DNA of 33,055 nt from Coriobacteriia bacterium (GCA_026416035.1 JAOAFY010000006.1:1-33055); one strand, 5' to 3'. Numbered from the stretch's first letter, positions 25,473-33,055 are shown. Program-made: numbers and translations. Notes: a model not told the origin generated them from the sequence alone.

Positions 25473-25934
25473 TCGCTCCTGCCCTTGGACCTGACGGCAG
25501 GCGTCCCCGGTGCAGGCGCCTCGCGCACCTCGAATGACGTCCGTACGGCGACCTGCGGCCCCAGCATGCCGCCTACTGAGCAGTACTTCTCCTCTGACAG
25601 CGCGATCGCGCGTTCGGCCGCGGTCTCCGACACGCCGTATCCGGTCACCACGTAATGGAGGTGGACATCGACGTAGATCTTGGGGTGCTCGTCCTCTCGC
25701 TGCACGCCCTCGACTGCGATCTCCAAACCACGCACGTCCTGTCGCTGCTTCTCGAGGATCGAGACCACGTCCATGCCGGTACAGCCGGCGAGCCCGCACA
25801 AGAACACCTGCAGCGGCCGCATGCCGGCACCCTCGCCGGAGTGTGCAGGCCGCGCGTCCATGACCACTGTGTGTCCTTGGATCCCAGCCGACGAACTGCC
25901 GGTTCGCCGTCCAGCGAACGGTCACCGTGTCCAT
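25469..25934 (-). pseudogene. OsmC-like protein, frame disrupted near 25880
   Basis: The first 18 residues (MDTVTVRWTANRQFVGWD) lie in one frame, from an ATG at 25934 with GGAGG eight bases ahead. The rest continues in the next frame as QGHTVVMDARPAHSGEGAG, then LCGLAGCTGMDVVSILEKQR, and later ALSEEKYCSVGGMLG. Both redox cysteines typical of OsmC (in AGCTG and in KYCSV) are present. Skipping one base at about 25880 gives a normal protein of about 154 residues; a two-base loss would also explain it. The downstream part alone could start at the GTG at 25867 and give 132 residues. OsmC/Ohr-fold proteins reduce hydroperoxides using thiols, which fits a place beside thiol-synthesis genes. Confidence 0.75.
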
Positions 25935-25994
25935 GAACCACACCTCCGGGCTCGCCGGGTACACGGAAGCAGCGCTTCGCCCCGGAACGATACC

Positions 25995-27647
25995 TCACAT
26001 CTTGCGACCGAGCATCTGGGCAAGCTCGCGCGGCTCTTGCGCCTTGCTCATGGCCTCCTCGTAGGTCACCTTTCCCGCCTGGACGAGCGCCTTGAGATGC
26101 TGGTCGAGCGTCTGCATGCCGAGCTGGGCGCCTCCCTGGATGATGGTCATCATCTGGTGGGTCTTGCCCTCGCGGATCAGGTTGCTGATTGCAGGGATGC
26201 CGAGCATGATCTCCATCGCCAGCACGCGGCTCTTGCCGTCTGCTGACCGCAGCAGCACCTGAGACAGGACGCCCTCGAGAGTCCCGGACAGCTGCATACG
26301 CACCTGCTGCTGCTGGTGCGGAGGGGACCCGTCGATGATGCGGTCGACCGTGGCCGGTCCGCCCGTCGTGTGCAGGGTCGCCAGCACGAGGTGTCCGGTC
26401 TCCGCTGCGGTGATCGCGGCCGAGATCGTCTCGAGGTCACGCATCTCGCCGACGAGGATCACGTCCGGGTCCTGACGCAAGACGCGCTTGAGCGCGGCGG
26501 CGAAGGAGTGAGTGTCCTCCCCCACCTCGCGTTGATTCACGTATGCCTTCTTGTTCCGATGCACGAACTCGATGGGGTCTTCGAGCGTGATGATGTGCAC
26601 GCGCCTCGTCTCGTTGATGTGGTCGATCATCGCCGCGAGGGTCGTCGACTTGCCTGATCCGGTCGGACCCGTCACGAGCACGAGACCGCGTGGCCGCTCG
26701 GCCAGGAACTTGCACACACGCGGCAGCCCGAGCGAATCCAGCGTCGGAATCGTCAACGGGATGACGCGGAAGACGGCGCCCATGGATCCCCGCTGCTGGA
26801 ACACGTTCGCCCTGAACCTCGACAGGCCAGGGATGCTGTACGCGAAGTCCAGCTCCAGCTCGGTCTCGAAACGCTTGCGCTGCTCTTCTGAGAGCAGGCT
26901 CAAGATCATCGCCTGCGTCTCCTTCGGAGACAGGGACTTGTACCCCTCAGCAGGGACGATCTCGCCACGCACTCGGATGCCTGGAGGGCTGCCCACCGTG
27001 ATGTGGAGGTCCGAGCCCCCCATGTCCAACATCAGCCGCAGTAGGTCGTCCACGTGCGGGATGTCGGCGCCGACCACAGCCGGGCCGGCAGCGGGCTTCG
27101 GCGCCGGAGCCGGTGCCTGCTCGCCGACGGGCTGCGGTGCGCCATAACCGCCCGGCCGTGACGCGAACGGAGACTCCTCTGGAAGTGGTTGCGGGACGCC
27201 ATAGGCGGCAGCCGTCGAACCTGCGGCCTCGGGGGCTGGTACCCCCTCAGGCTGAGCGACGCCCTCGCCGCCAGCCGACATCAAAGAGAACACCTTCTGG
27301 ACGAGCGTCGCTGCATCAGAGCTGGACGGCAGGTGGGCAGCTGCGCCGACCTGCCGAGCTCTGAGCGCTGTCGCTTCAGTCGGGTTGTTGACCACGATCA
27401 CGACCGGTATGTCCGCAAGCTCGTCATCCGCCTTGAGCTCCTGCGTCATCGTGAAGCCATCCATGCCAGCGAGGTCGCCGTCTGCGACGATCACGCTTGG
27501 ACGCTGCTGCTTGGCGACAGCAAGCGCCCGCATCGCCGAAGGCAGCGATCGTACGACTGCGTCGGGCACGACGCTTCTCAAAGCGCCCTCCATCCGCTCT
27601 GCGAAGGCGGGGTCATCGTGCACGACGAGGATGGTCGTCTCGCTCAC
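25995..27647 (-). CDS. Receiver-PilT fusion: type IV pilus retraction-type ATPase
   Basis: 550 residues. About residues 1-120 form a CheY-like receiver domain: acidic pair in VVHDDPAF, phosphoacceptor-position Asp in ADGDLAGMDGF. The usual Thr/Ser (now Asn in VVIVVNNPT) and the conserved Lys (LPSSSD) are missing, so it looks degenerate. A Pro/Ala/Gly-rich linker (about 125-190) follows. The rest is a complete PilT: Walker A VTGPTGSGKSTTLAAMIDHI at about 323, Asp box ITLEDPIEF, Walker B DPDVILVGEMRDLET, His box LATLHTTGG, and AISNLIREGKTHQMM (usual AIRNLIRE). PilT hexamers drive pilus disassembly. The GTG start follows AAAGGA. No pilin or pilB is nearby. Confidence 0.93.
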   Translation of the reverse strand: MSETTILVVHDDPAFAERMEGALRSVVPDAVVRSLPSAMRALAVAKQQRPSVIVADGDLAGMDGFTMTQELKADDELADIPVVIVVNNPTEATALRARQVGAAAHLPSSSDAATLVQKVFSLMSAGGEGVAQPEGVPAPEAAGSTAAAYGVPQPLPEESPFASRPGGYGAPQPVGEQAPAPAPKPAAGPAVVGADIPHVDDLLRLMLDMGGSDLHITVGSPPGIRVRGEIVPAEGYKSLSPKETQAMILSLLSEEQRKRFETELELDFAYSIPGLSRFRANVFQQRGSMGAVFRVIPLTIPTLDSLGLPRVCKFLAERPRGLVLVTGPTGSGKSTTLAAMIDHINETRRVHIITLEDPIEFVHRNKKAYVNQREVGEDTHSFAAALKRVLRQDPDVILVGEMRDLETISAAITAAETGHLVLATLHTTGGPATVDRIIDGSPPHQQQQVRMQLSGTLEGVLSQVLLRSADGKSRVLAMEIMLGIPAISNLIREGKTHQMMTIIQGGAQLGMQTLDQHLKALVQAGKVTYEEAMSKAQEPRELAQMLGRKM

Positions 27648-27762
27648 GCTCTCGTTCCTTTCGTCACCCGGATCGCGGACAGGGCACGTGGCGGTGTATC
27701 GGCACCCCGGACACCAGCCTGAACCCCGCTTCTGATCACGACGCAGGCGGCCGCCCCAGCGG

Positions 27763-27768
27763 TATCAT
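27763..27768 (+). promoter_or_regulatory. Possible -10 element for the rRNA methyltransferase gene
   Basis: TATCAT lies 24 bases before the GTG start in the 145-base divergent gap with the PilT gene. No convincing -35 is seen. The gap otherwise shows no clear structure. Confidence 0.3.
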
Positions 27769-27792
27769 GGACCGGCCACGGAAGGAGACCGC

Positions 27793-29079
27793 GTGCACCT
27801 GTCCATCGAGAGACTAGCATACGGCGGCGACGCGATAGCACTCGCACCCGACGGACGAACCGTGTTCGTGACCGGCGGTTGTCCTGGAGACTTGGTCGAA
27901 GCCGACATCATCGAGGAGCGGCCGACGTTTCTGCGTGCGCAGGTGCAAGAGGTGCTGCAGCCGTCCCCATACCGCGAGGTGCCGCCGTGCCCGTACTTCG
28001 GCTCGTGCGGCGGCTGCCAGTGGCAGCACGTGGCGTACGGCGAGCAGCTGCGCTGGAAGCAGCAATCCATCGCTGATGCGCTCCGACGAATCGGCCACAT
28101 CGAGATGCCCGTCGACCCGATCGTCCCATCGCCTGAGCCGTACGGCTATCGGAACAAGATCGAGCTCGTGGCCGACGCAGGCGCTTCGGAGCTCACCCTC
28201 GGGTTCTCCCGTGCCCGCAGCAAGGAAGTCGTGCCCATCGAAGCCTGCATGCTCCTGCCCCACGAGCACGCATCCCTGCCGAAAGCGATCACTGGCGCGC
28301 TTCGGTTCCTCGCTCGCCGCGCCGAGACACCCATCACGAGGGCCGTCGTCCGTGTCGCGCGCAACGGTGAGACCGCCGTTGACATCTGGACGGCACCCGG
28401 CCCGTTCCCCCGTTCGCTCGCAGCCAAGACGATCCTCGACGCGACCGGTGCGCGCACGGTCACGCGCGTCGTCGTACGCGGGCCATCGCAAGCCCGAGAC
28501 GTACGTGGCGTGGAGGTCCTCGCGGGACCGGGAGCGTGGTGCGAGCGCCTCGGAGACGACCGGTACCTCGTCTCCGCACCCTCGTTCTTCCAGGTCAACA
28601 CGGAAGCAGCCACACGCCTCCGGGAACTCGTCACAGACCTGGCCCAACAGGTGATGCCGACCCACGTCGTCGATGCGTACGCAGGCGTCGGCACCTTCAC
28701 CATCCCGATCGCGCGCATCACCCGCGTCACCGCTGTAGAGTCGTCGCGATACGCGCTGGCTGACCTCCGGCGGAACCTCGCTGATGCTCGCGTCGATGCG
28801 GCGGTCGCTCCCGGAGACGTAGGCCACGTGCTCGAAGACATCCGCGACGCCGACCTCGTGGTCGTCGACCCGCCCCGGTCCGGACTTGCTCCGCAGGCGA
28901 TTCGGGCGATCCTCGACACCGGAGCCGCGCACGTCGTGTACGTCTCGTGCGATCCCTCGACTCTGGCGCGCGACGCTCGAACCTTGGTCGATGCCGGTCT
29001 GGAGCTTGCCAGCGTCCGAGCGGTCGACCTGTTCCCCCAGACGTACCACGTGGAGAGCGTCGCGGTGTTCTCCCGCTAG
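27793..29079 (+). CDS. RlmD/RumA-type 23S rRNA (uracil-5)-methyltransferase
   Basis: 428 residues. An N-terminal TRAM-like beta domain (LAYGGDAIALAPDGRTVFVT) precedes an Fe-S cluster motif, CPYFGSCGGCQWQHVAYGEQ. The SAM-binding fold has VVDAYAGVGTFTIPIA and the substrate-binding VVVDPPRSGL. The catalytic nucleophile is the Cys in VVYVSCDPSTLARD. It ends in the family FPQTYHVESVAVF. It methylates C5 of a uridine in rRNA (or possibly tRNA). Which site it modifies cannot be read from the sequence. GTG start behind GGAG. It overlaps the convergent cytochrome b5-like gene by four bases. Confidence 0.92.
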   Translation: MHLSIERLAYGGDAIALAPDGRTVFVTGGCPGDLVEADIIEERPTFLRAQVQEVLQPSPYREVPPCPYFGSCGGCQWQHVAYGEQLRWKQQSIADALRRIGHIEMPVDPIVPSPEPYGYRNKIELVADAGASELTLGFSRARSKEVVPIEACMLLPHEHASLPKAITGALRFLARRAETPITRAVVRVARNGETAVDIWTAPGPFPRSLAAKTILDATGARTVTRVVVRGPSQARDVRGVEVLAGPGAWCERLGDDRYLVSAPSFFQVNTEAATRLRELVTDLAQQVMPTHVVDAYAGVGTFTIPIARITRVTAVESSRYALADLRRNLADARVDAAVAPGDVGHVLEDIRDADLVVVDPPRSGLAPQAIRAILDTGAAHVVYVSCDPSTLARDARTLVDAGLELASVRAVDLFPQTYHVESVAVFSR

Positions 29080-29303
29080 ACCAAGCGACCGACCTCTGGG
29101 AAGTCGAGGATGTGCTCGTCGTGCGGCGCGTCGTCGTGAGCGTCCGTGAGGTCTTGGCCAGCGAAGTGCATCCCTTCGTGGTCGCCGTCGCTCCACATCG
29201 CGCTTTCGGTGACGTCGTACACGATCCCCTTGTACGCCACGTACGCCGGGCGCCCGTCCTTGCCGTCGTACGACTTCAGCTCGTCGAGCGTGAACTCCTT
29301 CAT
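29076..29303 (-). CDS. Mini cytochrome b5-like (heme/steroid-binding domain) protein
   Basis: 75 residues, a stand-alone short domain. The signature is FTLDELKSYDGKDGRPAYVA, then YKGIVYDVTES and HEGMHFAGQDLTDAHDDAPH, ending FPEVGRLV. Candidate heme ligands are His42 or His46 and His61 or His64. There is no membrane segment or signal, so it should be cytoplasmic. Such small proteins occur in anaerobes, but their electron partners are unknown. The ATG follows GAGGAGG. It lies 69 bases downstream of the Crp/Fnr gene on the same strand and may be cotranscribed. Confidence 0.85.
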   Translation of the reverse strand: MKEFTLDELKSYDGKDGRPAYVAYKGIVYDVTESAMWSDGDHEGMHFAGQDLTDAHDDAPHDEHILDFPEVGRLV

Positions 29304-29372
29304 GGACGCCTCCTCGTCAGCCGTCGGGACAGATGGATTCTTCCCGTCCGGAGCCGCGCAACACGCACGAGT

Positions 29373-30089
29373 TCATTCCAGCTCGTCCGGCTCTGAGTCC
29401 AGACGCTCCTTGACCGCGATCAAGTCGACGACGATCTTGCGGCCCTTGGTCCGCACGAGACCTTCGCGAGCGAGCGCCGAGATGATCCTGCTCGCAGTCT
29501 CGCGCGAAACACCTGCCAGCGACGCGATCTCGGCGTGCGTGAACCCCTCGATCACCGGCACGCCTGATGATTCGTACGATGCCGTCGCGATGTTCAGCAG
29601 GACCCGCATCACGCGGTGATACGCGTCGTGGAACACGATGTCTTCGAGGCGGCCGATGAGCCCTCGCACTCTCCGGGACAGTGTCGCGATCAGGCTGACT
29701 GCGAGCTTCGGCTGGATCTGCACGGCAGCCGCCAGGTCGCGCGCATCGAGCATGAGCACCTCGACGTCTGTCACGGCTACGACGTCTGCAGACCGCGGCT
29801 CGGCGTCCACGACGCTCATCTCGCCGAAGTGAGCCGGCGCCTCGAGGTAGTCGAGGACGAGCTCCTTGCCCTGGCTCGAGGCGATGGCCACCTTCACGCG
29901 ACCAGCGATGAGCAGGTACATCGCCGTACCGGGCTGGTCCTGCGACACGATGTGGGTGCCTCTCGAGAAGCGCCTGTAGGTGAGCAGGCGTGCGAGCTTC
30001 GCCGCATCCTCGTCGGGAAGCCCAGCGAACGCAGGGAATGCGCGCACCCGTGCGAGCGTGGACTCGTCCGGCACCCTGGAACACCTCAC
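29373..30089 (-). CDS. Crp/Fnr family transcription regulator
   Basis: 238 residues. The N-terminal cyclic-nucleotide-binding-type barrel has FSRGTHIVSQDQPGTAMYLL and the phosphate cassette FGEMSVVDAEPRSADVVAV, whose Glu and Arg-Ser are those that bind cyclic nucleotides in Crp. A long helix leads to a winged helix-turn-helix, GFTHAEIASLAGVSRETASR. No N-terminal Cys set of the Fnr Fe-S type is present, only Cys3. It is therefore more likely to sense a nucleotide or other small ligand than oxygen. Starts are GTG 30089 or GTG 30074 (GAGGT eight bases ahead). It sits downstream of the big oxidoreductase, behind a hairpin. Confidence 0.92.
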   Translation of the reverse strand: MRCSRVPDESTLARVRAFPAFAGLPDEDAAKLARLLTYRRFSRGTHIVSQDQPGTAMYLLIAGRVKVAIASSQGKELVLDYLEAPAHFGEMSVVDAEPRSADVVAVTDVEVLMLDARDLAAAVQIQPKLAVSLIATLSRRVRGLIGRLEDIVFHDAYHRVMRVLLNIATASYESSGVPVIEGFTHAEIASLAGVSRETASRIISALAREGLVRTKGRKIVVDLIAVKERLDSEPDELE

Positions 30090-30128
30090 TTTCGAGTTGC
30101 TTCCTGCTCGTCAGCGATAAGTGAAACA

Positions 30129-30164
30129 CGAAGGGCGCCGGATGTCACAACCCAGCGCCCTTCG
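30129..30164 (-). terminator. Terminator hairpin after the FAD/Fe-S oxidoreductase
   Basis: A perfect 10-pair stem (CGAAGGGCGC / GCGCCCTTCG) with a 16-base loop, 18 bases past the stop of the oxidoreductase. On the minus strand it is followed by TGTTTCAC, a short T-rich run. It separates the oxidoreductase from the Crp/Fnr gene. Confidence 0.65.
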
Positions 30165-30182
30165 AGCACTCGATCGACCCGC

Positions 30183-33055
30183 CTACAGTTCGGTCTTCAC
30201 GTACTCGAGCATGCGCGGCAGGAAGTGCGGGATGACGAGCGGCAGCAGGTTCGGAAGCAGTGCGTCGAACGTCTTCGGCAGCAGATCGGGCATCAGCTCC
30301 GTCATGTCGTCCGGCAATGGCCCGACCCTCCGGGAAACCTCGCCCAGCATCGCGGGCATGACCTTCGGCATCATCGCAGGCATCATCGCAGGCATCATCT
30401 TCGGCATCATCGCGCCCATGAGCGACAGGCCGCCGGGTACAGACCGCATCGCCTTCATCATCGGCACCATGCCTGCCGGCATCGCCTTCATCATGTCAGG
30501 CAGCAGCGCCGCCATGATGTCTGCAACCGTCTCCGGCTTCATCAGGTAGATGAACTTCTCGAAGTAGCCCCACATCTCCATGGAGTACTCCGTCGGATCG
30601 GGGATGTCGATCCCGAGCGCCTCGGCGGCGACGTGCGCAAGGTCCACGACCGGGATGTCCAGCTCCTTCTTCGAGGCCGAGTCGCGCAGCTGCACCTGGC
30701 AGCAGGGGCACAAGGCGACCACGGCGTCTGCCTCGACGTCGAGAGCCTCGTCCAGCCGCATCTTGCCAAGTTCGGGGGCCACGGGAGTCTCGCCGATCAG
30801 CGTGAGCACGGAACCGCAGCACAAGCCATCGGCCCTGTTGTGCTCCATCTCCACGAGCTCCACTCCCGGGATCGCCTTCAGCATCTCCCGCGGAGGCTCG
30901 TACACGCCTTGAGCGCGCCCCATGTGGCACGAGTCGTGGAAGGTCAGGCGCTTTTCGATGGCACGGTCGAACTCGATGCGGCCGTCGGCGATCGCGTCGG
31001 CCACGAGCTCCGAGTAGTGCTTCACCTCGAACTCGTACCTCTCGCCTCGCTCGGCGGCCAGATTCGCGTAGAACTCCTTCCACACGAGGCCGCAGGCAGG
31101 GCACGAAGTGACGATCGTCTTGGCGCCCCGCTTGCGCGCCTCTGCGACGTTGTGCTCGTAGATCTCCTCGAAGACGTCCCACTTCCCGGCAACTTTCATG
31201 GGGATGCCGCAGCACGCTTCATCCGACCCCATGTAGGCGAACTCCACACCGGCACGGTCGAGGAGCTCCACGGTGGCCTTGGCCACGTCCGTGTTGACGT
31301 AGCTTGCCGTGCATCCAGCGAAGTACAAGACGTCGGCCTGCTCCTTGATCTTCGGCCGGATGTGCTCGGGCACCCAGTCGGCACGCTTCTCGCGCTTGCC
31401 CGCCCAGATGTTCTTCTGGCCTCTGAGCGCCGCAGCCATCATCTCGAAGGGCGGGAACGTCATCCGACCCTCTTCGTGGATCAGTCTGCCTCGCATCTCC
31501 ATCCAGGAATGCTCCACAGGAAGCTGCAGCTGGCAGCGCGTGTTGCACACCTCGCAGGTGGTGCACACAAGGAACTTGTCGACCATGGCCTGATCGAACT
31601 TCTCGCGACCCTCGATCACTTCACGCAGGTACAGGTACTTCCCGCGCGGCGAGTGGCTCATCCATCCCCGGACGGAGTACTCCTCGCATGTGGGGACGCA
31701 GTAGCCGCACTGGGCGCACGCGTATGCGTAGTACGCCACGTCTGCAGGGATGCCGTTGCGCTCCTTCGTCCCGACCGGGTCGCCCTTGGGCGGCTTCGCC
31801 GCGTTCGCGATCGGCCGGATGAGCGGCTCGAAGAGAAGCGCTGCCTTCATGAGAAGGTTCACGGCACCGGTACCCAGCACCTTCTTCGGGTTCATCACTC
31901 CGCGCGGATCGAACTGACGCTTGTAGCGCGCCAGGGCTGCGAGCTTCTGCTCGCCCAGCACGCTCGCGGCCTCCTGACGGAAGAACAAGCCGGTCGAATA
32001 CGCGCCGCCGCCATGCTTCTTCGCGATCTTGATGACGACGAGCGACAACGCGAAGGCGAGGTTGAACGCAAGCGAACGCTCGTCGTGCGGGATGAACCCC
32101 AGCAGCACGACCTTGTCGCCCTTCGATACCATGCCCTCAAGGACGAACGGCTGCCTGAGCGAGCGGTCGATCTCGTCGAGCACGTCCGCCAGCCGTTCGA
32201 GCGGGACGACCACCTCCGTCGGGACGATGGACGGACCGATCCGCTTGAGCCGCATCGGCGCGAAGCGCTGCTCCCACTCGTGCTCGGCCGTCTCAGCGTC
32301 AAGCTCGGTCCCGCCGTGCGAGCGGACGATGGCGTCGAACGGCGCGTCGACGGCGTGCCTCCTGGACTCGGGGTACGCGACGACCACCAGGAACGCCTCG
32401 GGCAGCTTCGGCTCGAAACCGGCGTGCGCCATCTCGTACGGATGTCCGTGCCGGTGAGGCAGACGCTTCTTCATGCGGACCGATTCGGGGTTCAAGAACG
32501 TGATCGACCAGATCGGGAGCCGCTGCACCGAGACATCACGAAGCGCCGCCGCCAGCGACGAAGCGTCCGGGAAGGCGATCAGCCGGTGGACTTCCGGCTC
32601 GTGCGCCCTGACAGGTATCACGACCTCGGTGATGATCCCGGTGATGCCCTCGGCGTCGGCGATGAGCAACTGCAGCTCGTCGCCCGAGCGCTCGCTCACA
32701 GACCCGTCAGGGGCGACGACGCGAGCGGATACCACGTTGTCCTTGAACCACCCGCGCTCGAACGAGCCGAAGCCCGCTCCGCCCTGTGCCAACCAGCCTC
32801 CCACCGTCGACGACGGCAGCGACGACGGATACATCACGAGGTCGAGCCCCCGCTTGAGCAGCTGCTTCTGGAGCTGCTCCCATATCGCCCCGGCCTGAAC
32901 GCGCACCGTCATGCTTGCCTCATCGACGTCGAGCAGCGCGTGCATCCCAGACATGTCGACGACGACTGCACCGGGCACGGGAAGCACGCCGCCGTAGCCG
33001 GAGGTGGACATGCCGCGCGGCACGAGGGGTATGCCGTGACGGCGCGCCAGGTTGA
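30183..33055 (-). CDS. FAD-linked oxidase / Fe-S / CCG-domain fusion oxidoreductase (5' end cut by window)
   Basis: About 956 residues are visible and the frame stays open through the right edge; its true start lies beyond it. Numbering from the GTG at 33023: FAD_binding_4 domain (PSSLPSSTVGGWLAQGGAGF at about 66), FAD-linked oxidase C domain, two [4Fe-4S] motifs (CAQCGYCVPTCEEY at about 437; CTTCEVCNTRC at about 488), then two GlpC/HdrD-type CCG modules (GCTASY...ACCG...CPAC at about 566-643; DSCHMG...LCCG...CPCC at about 697-776). It is a GlcD+GlcF-like dehydrogenase, perhaps for lactate or another 2-hydroxyacid, passing electrons to a quinone, ferredoxin or thiol acceptor; the substrate is unknown. 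The last 135 residues form an unusual Met/Pro-rich tail. Confidence 0.9.
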   Translation of the reverse strand, partial: NLARRHGIPLVPRGMSTSGYGGVLPVPGAVVVDMSGMHALLDVDEASMTVRVQAGAIWEQLQKQLLKRGLDLVMYPSSLPSSTVGGWLAQGGAGFGSFERGWFKDNVVSARVVAPDGSVSERSGDELQLLIADAEGITGIITEVVIPVRAHEPEVHRLIAFPDASSLAAALRDVSVQRLPIWSITFLNPESVRMKKRLPHRHGHPYEMAHAGFEPKLPEAFLVVVAYPESRRHAVDAPFDAIVRSHGGTELDAETAEHEWEQRFAPMRLKRIGPSIVPTEVVVPLERLADVLDEIDRSLRQPFVLEGMVSKGDKVVLLGFIPHDERSLAFNLAFALSLVVIKIAKKHGGGAYSTGLFFRQEAASVLGEQKLAALARYKRQFDPRGVMNPKKVLGTGAVNLLMKAALLFEPLIRPIANAAKPPKGDPVGTKERNGIPADVAYYAYACAQCGYCVPTCEEYSVRGWMSHSPRGKYLYLREVIEGREKFDQAMVDKFLVCTTCEVCNTRCQLQLPVEHSWMEMRGRLIHEEGRMTFPPFEMMAAALRGQKNIWAGKREKRADWVPEHIRPKIKEQADVLYFAGCTASYVNTDVAKATVELLDRAGVEFAYMGSDEACCGIPMKVAGKWDVFEEIYEHNVAEARKRGAKTIVTSCPACGLVWKEFYANLAAERGERYEFEVKHYSELVADAIADGRIEFDRAIEKRLTFHDSCHMGRAQGVYEPPREMLKAIPGVELVEMEHNRADGLCCGSVLTLIGETPVAPELGKMRLDEALDVEADAVVALCPCCQVQLRDSASKKELDIPVVDLAHVAAEALGIDIPDPTEYSMEMWGYFEKFIYLMKPETVADIMAALLPDMMKAMPAGMVPMMKAMRSVPGGLSLMGAMMPKMMPAMMPAMMPKVMPAMLGEVSRRVGPLPDDMTELMPDLLPKTFDALLPNLLPLVIPHFLPRMLEYVKTEL
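30351..30410 (-). repeat. Five 12-base tandem units coding a Met-Pro-rich tail
   Basis: Inside the oxidoreductase gene, five consecutive 12-base units encode the tetrapeptides MMPK, MMPA, MMPA, MMPK and VMPA (protein order). The DNA units differ mainly in the last codon (GCG versus AAG). The reading frame is kept, so this is a coding repeat and not a CRISPR or mobile element. Looser copies of the same theme flank it. Confidence 0.85.

Noticed and set aside
27814-29196. 460-codon open frame on the minus strand
   Set aside because: Antisense to the rRNA methyltransferase with all its motifs; no recognisable domain.
30351-30410. Tandem repeats as a possible CRISPR or satellite
   Set aside because: Units are 12 bases with no spacers and stay in frame within a long coding region.

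Overview
The window is one continuous, gene-dense stretch of a high-GC bacterial chromosome. Gene content points to an anaerobic actinobacterium, perhaps from the Coriobacteriia/Anaerosomatales ('OPB41') side of the phylum. The evidence is many GTG starts, a six-subunit Rnf ferredoxin:NAD+ oxidoreductase, ferredoxin-type proteins, a GlcD/GlcF-type FAD and Fe-S oxidoreductase, an Rlm/Rum-type Fe-S rRNA methyltransferase, an MreBCD-PBP2-RodA wall cluster and a PilT-family ATPase. The taxonomic placement is inference; there is no rRNA gene here.

Layout. (1) 1-8768, minus strand: mreB-mreC-mreD-mrdA-rodA, a DUF697 protein and two radical-SAM-linked genes (TIGR03960 and TIGR03936 types, the latter cut by the left edge). 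Most junctions overlap, so it reads as one operon for the rod-shape elongasome plus tRNA/cofactor-type genes. (2) 8936-15565, minus: rnfC-D-G-E-A-B, then a secreted NusG-domain-II protein, a Gx-family membrane protein and a RadC/JAMM protein. (3) 15693-18113, minus: lipoprotein cyclophilin, membrane-anchored TPR protein and nucleoside diphosphate kinase. (4) 18298-22185: an EF-G-like GTPase on plus, tRNA-Arg(CCG) on minus, then a lipid kinase and PlsY acyltransferase on plus (phospholipid synthesis). (5) 22253-27647, minus: a receiver-PilT fusion ATPase, OsmC-like protein, family 2 glycosyltransferase, BshB-like deacetylase, BshC-like protein and a two-cluster ferredoxin. (6) 27793-33055: an rRNA uracil-5-methyltransferase on plus, then on minus a mini cytochrome b5-like protein, a Crp/Fnr regulator and a large FAD/Fe-S/CCG oxidoreductase cut by the right edge.

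Most notable points. Two genes in section 5 (osmC-like and bshB-like) carry single frame disruptions about 1.26 kb apart. The BshB/BshC pair suggests a bacillithiol-like thiol pathway in a lineage usually associated with mycothiol. The PilT protein carries a degenerate N-terminal receiver domain. The large oxidoreductase ends in a Met/Pro-rich tail built from 12-base tandem units. At least three promoters share the extended -10 string GTGTGCTA. No CRISPR array, insertion sequence, prophage or rRNA gene was seen, and no gene-free stretch exceeds 300 bases.
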